Of a stretch of DNA of 22,254 nucleotides, positions 16,775 to 22,254 are shown one piece after another. Under the pieces are notes generated by a model. It did not search any database, was not told the origin of the DNA, and saw only the letters and a program-made list of their open reading frames with translations. The translations under genes were made by a program, and so were the position numbers. Source of the DNA: Deinococcus marmoris (GTDB lineage Bacteria > Deinococcota > Deinococci > Deinococcales > Deinococcaceae); contig NZ_MSTI01000027.1 of assembly GCF_001949125.1 (NCBI RefSeq), positions 1-22,254 of the forward strand, given 5' to 3'. Position 1 is the first letter of the stretch; the number at the start of each line of letters is the position of its first letter.

Positions 16775-17614
16775 TCATGTCATTTGCCGGGCCGTTTGTA
16801 CGCTCCAAACACGGCGCTTCGGGGCCACCTCCAGATTCTGCCGGGTATGCTGCTCTTCCGCTCGCAGCCGCAGGAGCGGCAGCCTGGCGCTGAGGAAGGC
16901 GGTGTCGTTCACCACATCCCGGTGCTGCTGGGTGCCGTTGTCATGGTCCGCGCCGTCCAGTTCGATGGCAAAGGCCAGACGGTGATCCGGTAACGACACC
17001 ACCAGAAAGTCCACATGCTTGTCGCGCAGCCGAGCGTAGGTGCCCTGCCGCTGGTGCGGGGCCGCCGTGAATCAGGAACAGATCCTTCAAGCGCACGTTG
17101 GGAAACACCCGGTAGCCGTGCCTCTTCCCGCACCCGGAAGAACGCCTGTTCACTGCGGCTGAAGAAATACCCCTCTCCTGCGTATCTGCCTGACGTGGTG
17201 CAGCAGGGGTTGGCCAGGGAGAAGACGCCTGCTGCTGTGCCCGGACCCTGGCGAAGACCTCGCAGTCCAGATCGTCCACTGGACGTGGCGGAGCTGGGGC
17301 GGTGTGGTGATACGGATTCCGTCTATTTCGTGCAGGAATCGGAACAGCGCCGATTCCCGCACTCCATGCCCGGAACCCGTTTTTCTCCTGCCCACTGTCT
17401 TGTCCAGAACAGCGCCCATGAGGACGCCTGGACGCTCGTTCGGATTTCCAGGTGTTTCCAACACCTTTCAATCGGAGTCCGTATGAGATGGACGAGTACC
17501 CAGCGGCAGCTTGCCGACGCGCTGAAACCAGCGGACGAACATGGCCAGCCTGTACACCGAATAGCCAACGATGAGCAGGGCAAACATCAGGTCGCCCCAC
17601 ACTCCTAAATTCAT
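16775..17614 (-). pseudogene. DUF2726 protein gene, broken by a MITE and frameshifts
   Basis: The start at 17614 (ATG, gagggg just upstream) encodes an N-terminal membrane helix, DLMFALLIVGYSVYRLAMFV. The frame is then interrupted by the MITE at 17308-17486. After it, the coding sequence resumes in shifting frames: PVDDLDCEVFARVRAQQQ, then GYFFSRSEQAFFRVREEA, then GYRVFPNVRLKDLFLI, and finally YARLRDKHVDFLVVS. The last piece runs to a stop at 16775. FAIELDGADHDNGTQQHRD and LSARLPLLRLRAEE match the DUF2726 core, a nuclease-like fold in which the acidic residues and the H/D positions are conserved. At least two further frameshifts besides the insertion make it inactive. The intact ancestor was probably a membrane-tethered DUF2726 protein. 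Confidence 0.8.
17308..17486 (-). mobile_element. TACGGA-type MITE, copy 2 (longest)
   Basis: This 179-bp element has ends tgatacggattccg and cggagtccgtatga. It has the same interior as copy 1 in the opposite orientation, plus about 38 bp more. An internal aggtgtt/aacacct hairpin near one end is shared with copy 3. It sits inside the DUF2726 gene, just after the codons for the membrane helix. TA is present at both boundaries. No transposase is encoded. Confidence 0.88.
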
Positions 17615-17706
17615 ACCCCTCAGCTTGCCTGCTGGCGTCTGACACGGCTATCTCAGGGTCTGGATCACAACCGCTGACCTAAACCCGTCAGCAGAGGAGA
17701 GCCAGA

Positions 17707-17913
17707 ATGTTGGCTACCATTTTGGCCACAGGTGACACCATGCAAAACGTGGGGATCAAGGAACTCAAGAACCAGGCCAGCGCCATCGTCGGCGCGGACG
17801 AGGCTGTCATTATCGAGAAGTACAGGCGTCCAATGGACATGTATGTGCCACTGGATGGTAGCCAGGGGAGCGATAAGGGCCGCGTATACCAGTTGGCCGG
17901 GTCCAGCGCCTGA
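17707..17913 (+). CDS. Phd/YefM-like antitoxin (orphan)
   Basis: The product is 68 aa, or 57 aa from the ATG at 17740. VGIKELKNQASAIV followed by EAVIIEKYRRPMDMYVPL matches the N-terminal DNA-binding half of Phd/YefM antitoxins ('vgikeLk..ls..v...e.viit..grpva.lvpl'). The first ATG has aggaga 7 nt upstream; the second has aggtg close by and would place the family motif nearer the N terminus, so the start is open. The toxin-neutralising C-terminal part is short and there is no toxin gene next to it. MITE copy 3 begins 5 bp after its stop codon. It may be a truncated relic or a solitary regulator. Confidence 0.75.
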   Translation: MLATILATGDTMQNVGIKELKNQASAIVGADEAVIIEKYRRPMDMYVPLDGSQGSDKGRVYQLAGSSA

Positions 17914-17917
17914 CCAC

Positions 17918-17979
17918 TGATACGGGTTCCGCTCGGATTTTTAGGTGTCTCCAACACCTTCTAATCGGAGTCCGTATGA
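17918..17979 (-). mobile_element. TACGGA-type MITE, copy 3 (62-bp internally deleted form)
   Basis: The ends tgatacgggttccg and cggagtccgtatga are the family termini. Between them remain only about 34 bp that match one end of copies 1 and 2, including the aggtgt/acacct hairpin. It is a solo-terminus-like deletion derivative, with TA at both boundaries. Confidence 0.85.
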
Positions 17980-18063
17980 GTTGGCTGCCCAGAACAGTCT
18001 GCCCCCCGACGCCCTGGCCGATGAGATTGAGCGCCTGGCCGCCGAGGGCAAGCAGCTCCAGCG
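17980..18063 (+). other. Short coding-like remnant between MITE copy 3 and vapC
   Basis: A plus-strand frame reads LPPDALADEIERLAAEGKQL directly after the MITE. This is helical, charged and GC3-biased, like the C-terminal tail of a small protein such as an antitoxin. It has no start of its own and is not in frame with the Phd-like gene. It is probably what is left of a gene cut by the element. Confidence 0.35.
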
Positions 18064-18462
18064 TCAGGTTTCCAGCAATTCCGCGCCCAGCTTGCCCAGG
18101 TCCCGGTCAAAGGTCACGACCGGATAAGACAGACTCAGGCTCAGAGCACTCAGATAAGCGTCTGCAAAATCGACATTCTTTGCCCCAAACACCCGCAGGG
18201 CCTCGCCCACCACCCGTCCCTCCAGCGCCTCCACACCGGGCAACGCCAGCACGTCCAGCAGGCCAGACGCCAGGGTGGCCCGGTCCAGTTTGTAGAACGA
18301 CTTGAGGGTATAGACACACTCTGCGAAAATGGCCGCCGGAATGAGCAACCGGATCTCCCCACCTGCGGCCCGTTCAAACACGGCGGCGGCACGGGGTGAA
18401 AGCTCAGGATGGTCATCGAGTAGAAATCTCAAAATGACATTGGCATCGGTCAACACTCTCAA
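18064..18462 (-). CDS. vapC: VapC-type PIN-domain toxin
   Basis: The 132-aa product is the size of VapC ribonucleases, which cut specific RNAs using metal ions held by acidic residues. The PIN set is visible: Asp6 in LTDANVILRFLLDD, Glu48 in AAIFAECVYTL, Asp98 and Asp101 in NVDFADAYLSAL, and Asp119 in VVTFDRDLGKL. A TTG at 18462 overlaps the antitoxin stop by 4 nt (TTGA) and gives the usual VapC opening; a GTG at 18456 is the alternative. A non-ATG start in coupling with the antitoxin would keep toxin output low. It is encoded after the antitoxin gene, in the normal order. Confidence 0.92.
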   Translation of the reverse strand: MRVLTDANVILRFLLDDHPELSPRAAAVFERAAGGEIRLLIPAAIFAECVYTLKSFYKLDRATLASGLLDVLALPGVEALEGRVVGEALRVFGAKNVDFADAYLSALSLSLSYPVVTFDRDLGKLGAELLET

Positions 18463-18710
18463 GGCGTGTGTTTTCCGGCGACCGCTTCCTCAAACGCCGC
18501 CCGCTCCTGCGCGCGGGTGGTGCCGGGGCGGGCAACATGCCGGAACACTCCACGCACCTCAGAGACTTTCGGCGCACGTTCCACCACAGCGGTAAAGCCG
18601 TCTGCCGTGACCTCCAGTCGGAGCCGATCCCCGGTCTGGAGGTCCAGGGCCGTACGGATTTCAGCAGGAATAGTGACCTGTCCTTTACTGCTCAGTGTGG
18701 TGTGTCGCAT
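18459..18710 (-). CDS. vapB: VapB-type AbrB-domain antitoxin
   Basis: The product is 83 aa. The N-terminal SpoVT/AbrB swapped-hairpin domain reads TTLSSKGQVTIPAEIRTALD then GDRLRLEV, which binds DNA as a dimer. The C-terminal half (RGVFRHVARPGTTRAQERAA) should wrap the VapC toxin. ATG at 18710 is preceded by aggagg at 5 nt, the best ribosome-binding site in this stretch, which explains the choice over longer upstream frames. Operon autorepression with VapC is expected for the family. The promoter should lie near the tattat at about 18725-18730. Confidence 0.93.
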   Translation of the reverse strand: MRHTTLSSKGQVTIPAEIRTALDLQTGDRLRLEVTADGFTAVVERAPKVSEVRGVFRHVARPGTTRAQERAAFEEAVAGKHTP

Positions 18711-19017
18711 AGCGCCTCCTGCCTTACATAATAGGCACGACTTACTCATAGAAAAATAAGGCATGGCGTGACCAGCGCCAACCCGCTTGGTGTGAGAGCA
18801 GCACGCCGCTGCCATCTGTCGACCGGACGCGCCAGGCCGTCCGCTTTTGGATAGGCACTGTGTTTGGATAGGTACTGTGTAAGATGCATGGGCAACGACA
18901 GTCAAGAGGGACCCGGTACATACAGGACGCATAGTTTCTTGAGCTGGCGTGTGCCCTGTACCGGGAGGCGCTGGACACCTGTCCACTTCCGGTGACTGAA
19001 TTCGAGGAGGCAACCCT
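18711..19017. promoter_or_regulatory. Divergent intergenic region between vapBC and the beta-helix lipoprotein gene
   Basis: The 307 bp contain no gene. A 16-bp direct repeat, ttggataggcactgtg (18847-18862) and ttggataggtactgtg (18864-18879), has a 17-bp period and one difference. A 9-bp inverted repeat, cccggtaca (18912-18920) with tgtaccggg (18957-18965), lies between it and the gene at 19018, probably in the 5' leader. Both are candidates for regulator binding or leader structure. A taagat at 18880-18885 could be a plus-strand -10, without a good -35. Confidence 0.5.
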
Positions 19018-20937
19018 ATGCAACGAAACCTTCACACCTCCGCCTTTGCGACCGTCACGCCGCGTGTGCATGTCCCAGGCCAGAGGTTGGGCGCACTGCT
19101 GGGCCTGAGCCTGCTGCTGGGGGCCTGTACTCAGCCTGCATCAGAGTCGCCGCCCCCCCCTCCCCCAGAAAACCGCGAACTGGGCGACAACGTGAAGGTC
19201 TTTGATCCCAGCATGACGACGGCTGAGATTCAGACGGCAGTCACAGCGGTCTACGATCAACAGGTGAACGCCGAGTTCGGCAAGGGACGCTACGCCCTGT
19301 TTTTCAAGCCAGGCACCTACGGCACGCCGGAAAAACCCTTGTTGATTGATGTTGGCTATTACACCGAGGTGATTGGTCTGGGCCGCACGCCTGGCGACGT
19401 GGTCATCAACGGTCATATCAACGTCTACAACCGTTGTCTGGAGACCGACGCCGACGGCAAGCCCAGCAACTGCATCGCCCTGGACAATTTCTGGCGCTCG
19501 GCCTCCAACCTGACTGTCAAGGTGGCGGGCGGCGAGGGCTGTCAGGCGGCTACCAATTTCTGGGCCGCGTCGCAGGCTGCCCCAATGCGGCGGGTTGACG
19601 TCAGCGGCAAGTTCAGCCTGATGGATTACTGCTCGGCAGGGCCACAGTTCGCCAGCGGCGGTTACATCGCCGATTCCAGGGTGACCGGAACCGACGCGGT
19701 GATCAACGGCTCCCAGCAGCAGTACATGATCCGCAACAGCGAAATTCCCGGCTGGTCCAACGGCGTGTGGAACCAGGTGTTTGCCGGGGTCAAGGGTGCG
19801 CCTGCCACCAGTTTTGCCACGACGGGCGCGGACGGCAAGCCGGCCAACCCCTACACCAACCTGCCCACCACCCCGGTCTCACGCGAAAAACCGTATCTGT
19901 ATCTTGACGCTGGAGGCGAGTATCAGGTTTTCGTGCCGGGCGTCAAGACCAATTCCAGCGGCGTGAGCTGGGCGAATGGCCCGGAAAGCGGCGGCAAAAC
20001 CATGCCCCTGAGCGGTTTCTTCATCGCCCACCCTGGCGACAAGGTCACGGCCATCAACGCCGCACTCTCGGCGGGCCGCAGCGTGCTGTTTACCCCCGGC
20101 ATGTACGACATCACAGAGACCATTCAGGTGAACAAGCCGGGCGCGGTGGTGCTGGGCCTCGGGCTGGCCACCCTGACCGCCCAGGGGGGTGTGGCGGCAA
20201 TGACCGTGGGCGACGTGAGCGGCGTGAGCATCGCGGGCCTGACCATTGACGCTGGTCCCACCAACTCTCCGGTGCTGCTCCAGATCGGCACCCAGGGCGG
20301 CGCGGGCGGCAGTGCCAGCGATCCAGTGGCCCTGCACGACGTGTTCTTCCGCATCGGCGGGCCAGGGGTGGGCAAGGCGACCACCAGCCTGATCGTCAAC
20401 AGCAACAACATCATCCTGGACCACATCTGGGCCTGGCGGGCCGATCACGGCCAGGGCGTCGGCTGGACCGTCAATACTGCCGATCATGGCGTCATTGTCA
20501 ACGGCGACGATGTCACGGCCACCGGGCTGTTCGTGGAGCATTACCAGAAAGAACAACTGCTCTGGAACGGTGAGCGCGGTCAGGTCATCCTGTTTCAGAA
20601 CGAGATGCCCTACGATCCGCCCAGCCAGGCGGCGTGGATGAACGGCGCGTTGCTGGGTTACCCCGCCTATAAAGTGGCTGATTCGGTCAGTACCCATCAG
20701 GCGTGGGGGCTGGGCAGTTACATCTTTATCAACTCCGGCGCGAACATTCATGCCACGCATGGCTTTGAAGTTCCCGAGAAGTCCGGTGTCAAGCTGACCA
20801 GCCTGCTGACGGTACAGCTCAACTACGGTCTGGGCGTAATTGACCATGTGGTAAACCAGACAGGTCCGGCGACCATTCCGCCAGTGGAACAGAAAGAGGG
20901 TTCCACGGTGGTCAGTCTTAAACAATATCCGCAGTAA
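19018..20937 (+). CDS. Secreted beta-helix (pectate-lyase-like) lipoprotein
   Basis: The 639-aa product has a long, basic N-region, a hydrophobic stretch and a lipobox (LLGAC, Cys37), followed by a proline linker at 44-50. FKPGTYGTPEKPLLIDVGYY and LFTPGMYDITETIQVNKPG are the openings of two parallel beta-helix domains, as in pectate-lyase-fold and GH55-like proteins. The segment ADHGVIVNGDDVTATGLFVE, followed by an LLWNGERGQ motif and FQNEMPYDPPSQAAWM, is characteristic of a group of secreted actinobacterial proteins often mislabelled 'adenylyl cyclase'. A role in polysaccharide binding or cleavage is inferred; catalytic residues were not identified. The start at 19018 is supported by gaggagg 7 nt upstream. 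A hairpin follows the stop. Confidence 0.9.
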   Translation: MQRNLHTSAFATVTPRVHVPGQRLGALLGLSLLLGACTQPASESPPPPPPENRELGDNVKVFDPSMTTAEIQTAVTAVYDQQVNAEFGKGRYALFFKPGTYGTPEKPLLIDVGYYTEVIGLGRTPGDVVINGHINVYNRCLETDADGKPSNCIALDNFWRSASNLTVKVAGGEGCQAATNFWAASQAAPMRRVDVSGKFSLMDYCSAGPQFASGGYIADSRVTGTDAVINGSQQQYMIRNSEIPGWSNGVWNQVFAGVKGAPATSFATTGADGKPANPYTNLPTTPVSREKPYLYLDAGGEYQVFVPGVKTNSSGVSWANGPESGGKTMPLSGFFIAHPGDKVTAINAALSAGRSVLFTPGMYDITETIQVNKPGAVVLGLGLATLTAQGGVAAMTVGDVSGVSIAGLTIDAGPTNSPVLLQIGTQGGAGGSASDPVALHDVFFRIGGPGVGKATTSLIVNSNNIILDHIWAWRADHGQGVGWTVNTADHGVIVNGDDVTATGLFVEHYQKEQLLWNGERGQVILFQNEMPYDPPSQAAWMNGALLGYPAYKVADSVSTHQAWGLGSYIFINSGANIHATHGFEVPEKSGVKLTSLLTVQLNYGLGVIDHVVNQTGPATIPPVEQKEGSTVVSLKQYPQ

Positions 20938-20949
20938 GTTTGAGAAGCG

Positions 20950-20993
20950 CATCAAGCAGCCCGCCACTTTGATCCATGGCGGGCTGCTTGATG
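20950..20993. terminator. Perfect 17-bp hairpin after the lipoprotein gene
   Basis: catcaagcagcccgcca (20950-20966) and tggcgggctgcttgatg (20977-20993) are exact reverse complements around a 10-nt loop, 13 bp after the stop codon. There is no T tract on either strand. It may work as a rho-independent-like terminator without a U tail or as an mRNA 3' stabiliser. Confidence 0.65.
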
Positions 20994-21009
20994 GACAGAG
21001 GGTGATGGT

Positions 21010-21141
21010 ATGGCCTTCAACGTCATTGCCCCGAGAACCCGGCGGGCTTTCTGCGAGGGCCACCCCGACGCCCTGGACGCGATGGAAACCTGGTATCACC
21101 TGCTGAGCCGCAGCGGGGTGACTAATACAGATTCCGAATAA
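21010..21141 (+). pseudogene. Truncated HigB-type toxin gene
   Basis: The first 37 codons (FNVIAPRTRRAFCEGHPDA, then ETWYHLLSRSGV) match the N terminus of the HigB_toxin family of mRNA interferases, whose typical opening is 'mrvIa...l..f...hpda...l..Wy'. The normal length is about 95-105 aa. Here the frame runs into the left terminus of the element at 21123 and stops at 21139-21141 after 43 codons. The catalytic C-terminal half and the usual downstream HigA antitoxin are absent, so it cannot be functional. Confidence 0.75.
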
Positions 21142-21280
21142 AAAGCGCAGACTGGAGCATCGCTAAATTCTATTCAGCCATCATTTTTCGCCACAGTGCC
21201 GCCGACAACCCGATCTCCTCACCCACCACACCCTGTTCCACTGGTGGCCTCTATACGGTAATTAAGCGGAATCCGTATTA
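21123..21280. mobile_element. MITE-like element with TACGGA-type termini, copy 4
   Basis: Left end taatacagattccg (21123-21136) and right end cggaatccgtatta (21267-21280) are 14-bp inverted repeats with one mismatch. The core matches the termini of copies 1-3, but the 130-bp interior is unrelated to theirs. It has no coding capacity. It directly follows the break in the HigB-like frame. Confidence 0.7.
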
Positions 21281-21433
21281 TCCAATGGTTCATCTGCGGC
21301 CAGGCCCCCGCCGGGGTCCCCTGGGCCTCAGCCGTAACGTGCTGACGGAGCTTGCCCATCAGGTCCGAGAGGTGGCAGTTTCCGGTCCTGTTGACCTGCC
21401 CTCTCCCTGGCACCAGCCAAGTCAAGACAATCC
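21281..21433. other. Intergenic region, nothing supported
   Basis: No gene, hairpin or promoter is supported. If the HigB-like gene continued after the element, its 3' half would lie here, but no frame encodes the expected C-terminal 'RFVGTH' type motif. Confidence 0.5.
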
Positions 21434-21916
21434 TCAGGCTGGGGGCCAGGGCACCTCACTGTCTAAAAAGGCGTCCTGCAGAGCGCCCGTGAGACCGCGC
21501 CCCAGTCGCTGATCGGCCAGGCTTACGATCAGGGGATTCGGAAAGCATTGTGGGCGGGCGGTAAGCAGCCGCTCCACCAGCGCCTGGTCACTGAGTTCTG
21601 GATGCGCGTGTGCCAGTGCGAAGAGCGCGAGTGCAGCGCTGCGGCTTACCCCTGCCAGACAGGAGACATGCAGATGGGCGGGCCGATGCGTCTCCAGAAA
21701 AGTCTCGATCGCCCGAAGGTGTTCACCGCTGGGAAGAAGGTGGCGCTCCGATTCGAACCAGACGTCATGCAGTTGCAGATTCAGCCTGGGTCCGTTGTGC
21801 TCGGCCAGACGCCGCGAGCCGTCGCTCAGGTGGGTGCCAGGGTCAAGGGCCACGATGACTGCGCTCTCATCCTTTAGGCCCGGCATATCACCCTGACCGC
21901 TGACGGTCACGTTCAC
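21434..21916 (-). CDS. Dual-specificity-type protein phosphatase
   Basis: The 160-aa product fits the compact cysteine phosphatase fold. The signature loop HVSCLAGVSRSAALALFALA contains the nucleophile Cys86 and Arg92 in the CX5R arrangement, followed by the serine typical of dual-specificity and tyrosine phosphatases. Asp51 in LQLHDVWFE is in the usual place of the general acid. It would remove phosphate from Tyr/Ser/Thr or another substrate in the cytoplasm. The GTG at 21916 has a gaggtggaga site and overlaps the stop of an upstream 17-codon ORF by 4 nt. No kinase gene is in the window. Confidence 0.85.
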   Translation of the reverse strand: MNVTVSGQGDMPGLKDESAVIVALDPGTHLSDGSRRLAEHNGPRLNLQLHDVWFESERHLLPSGEHLRAIETFLETHRPAHLHVSCLAGVSRSAALALFALAHAHPELSDQALVERLLTARPQCFPNPLIVSLADQRLGRGLTGALQDAFLDSEVPWPPA

Positions 21917-21966
21917 GCTCTCTCCACCTCAAGCTTGACGTCCTGGCTGTGGTTCCGTTCTGGCAT
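21913..21966 (-). CDS. Possible 17-aa leader ORF upstream of the phosphatase
   Basis: The ATG at 21966 has an ideal aaggag site 5 nt upstream and encodes MPERNHSQDVKLEVERA, ending in a TGA that overlaps the phosphatase GTG (GTGA). The arrangement suggests translational coupling. Alternatively, these are the first codons of the phosphatase gene displaced by a frameshift. The frame is open further upstream but without a better start. Confidence 0.45.
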   Translation of the reverse strand: MPERNHSQDVKLEVERA

Positions 21967-22086
21967 CTGGGCTCCTTTGCGCTGCACTCCCGTGACAACC
22001 AAGCTCTCCGAACGCCTGCGTGCGCAGGACAGCGGAGACAGGGGGTAGAAGGCTGGAATCATAACCGACATGCCTGACATGAGGGG

Positions 22087-22109
22087 CGTCCGGGGCGTAT
22101 CCCCGGACG
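22087..22109. repeat. 9-bp perfect hairpin
   Basis: cgtccgggg (22087-22095) pairs exactly with ccccggacg (22101-22109) around the loop cgtat. It lies between the partial gene at the window end and the phosphatase, both minus strand. It could be a terminator of the former, although no T tract follows. Confidence 0.5.
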
Positions 22110-22154
22110 TATGCAATCACCCTCACTCGACAGTTTCCGCTGCCTTAACCCCGC

Positions 22155-22173
22155 CTGTCCAGCCGCTGGACAG
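22155..22173. repeat. 19-bp palindrome
   Basis: ctgtccagc and gctggacag are perfect 9-bp arms about a single central base. The compact shape suits a dimeric regulator site or a tight hairpin just after the stop codon of the gene at the window end. Confidence 0.55.
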
Positions 22174-22193
22174 TCAGGTCTCGGGAATATTCG

Positions 22194-22254
22194 TCACCGC
22201 AAGTGGTACAACACGCGCTCGGGGCCACGCCGGTTGCTCCGCTGCTCGACCTGC
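22194..22254 (-). CDS. 3' end of a gene running off the window
   Basis: Nineteen codons (VEQRSNRRGPERVLYHLR and one before) precede a TGA at 22194-22196. The basic, arginine-rich ending with a final strand resembles the wing of a winged-helix DNA-binding domain. Too little is present to name a family. Confidence 0.4.
   Translation of the reverse strand, partial: QVEQRSNRRGPERVLYHLR

Noticed and set aside
16941..17645. 234-codon minus-strand open frame
   Set aside because: It reads straight through a MITE and joins out-of-frame pieces of the DUF2726 pseudogene; not a real protein.
17987..18127. Independent 60-codon gene starting inside MITE copy 3
   Set aside because: The start lies within the mobile element and the 3' half is antisense to vapC; only a remnant can be supported.
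19879..21099. 406-codon minus-strand open frame
   Set aside because: It is a shadow of the beta-helix lipoprotein gene and runs through its hairpin and the truncated toxin gene.

Overview
The window looks like a chromosomal or large-replicon segment from a Deinococcus-type bacterium. This is inferred from the high GC content, strong GC bias at third codon positions, compact antiparallel gene layout, and the families present. No rRNA or tRNA gene was seen to fix the taxon.

Layout. Bases 1-780 hold a 10-bp tandem repeat, a TACGGA-type miniature element (MITE) and apparently non-coding or decayed DNA, ending in a well-formed sigma70 promoter. This promoter drives a tightly coupled two-gene operon (781-6077). 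The first gene encodes a 134-aa protein that looks like a ubiquitin-like beta-grasp protein ending exactly in Gly-Gly. The second encodes a 1629-aa DUF4132-family giant. A strong intrinsic terminator closes the operon. Next come a frameshifted leucine-rich-repeat pseudogene on the minus strand, a family-5 solute-binding protein (6765-8330, minus) and a ProC-like reductase (8872-9657, minus).

Bases 10269-12871 carry three plus-strand genes: a small hypothetical, a photolyase/cryptochrome homologue with its two domains in swapped order, and a cyclophilin-type PPIase lipoprotein. The photolyase homologue has a cysteine pattern like the Fe-S bacterial photolyases. Bases 13016-16551 (minus) form a peptide/nickel-type ABC importer operon: binding protein, then two permeases, with no ATPase in the window.

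From 16.7 to 21.3 kb the region is rich in decay and mobile DNA. It holds a DUF2726 gene broken by a MITE and frameshifts, an orphan Phd-like antitoxin beside a second MITE, a complete vapBC toxin-antitoxin pair, a large secreted beta-helix lipoprotein, and a HigB-type toxin gene cut off by a fourth MITE-like element. The right end holds a dual-specificity-type phosphatase preceded by an overlapping 17-codon ORF, several palindromes, and the 3' end of a further minus-strand gene.

The two most unusual items are the Gly-Gly-tailed ubiquitin-like protein paired with a DUF4132 giant, and the apparently circularly permuted, Fe-S-type photolyase. Both rest on motif reading only; structure prediction and homology searches would be decisive.
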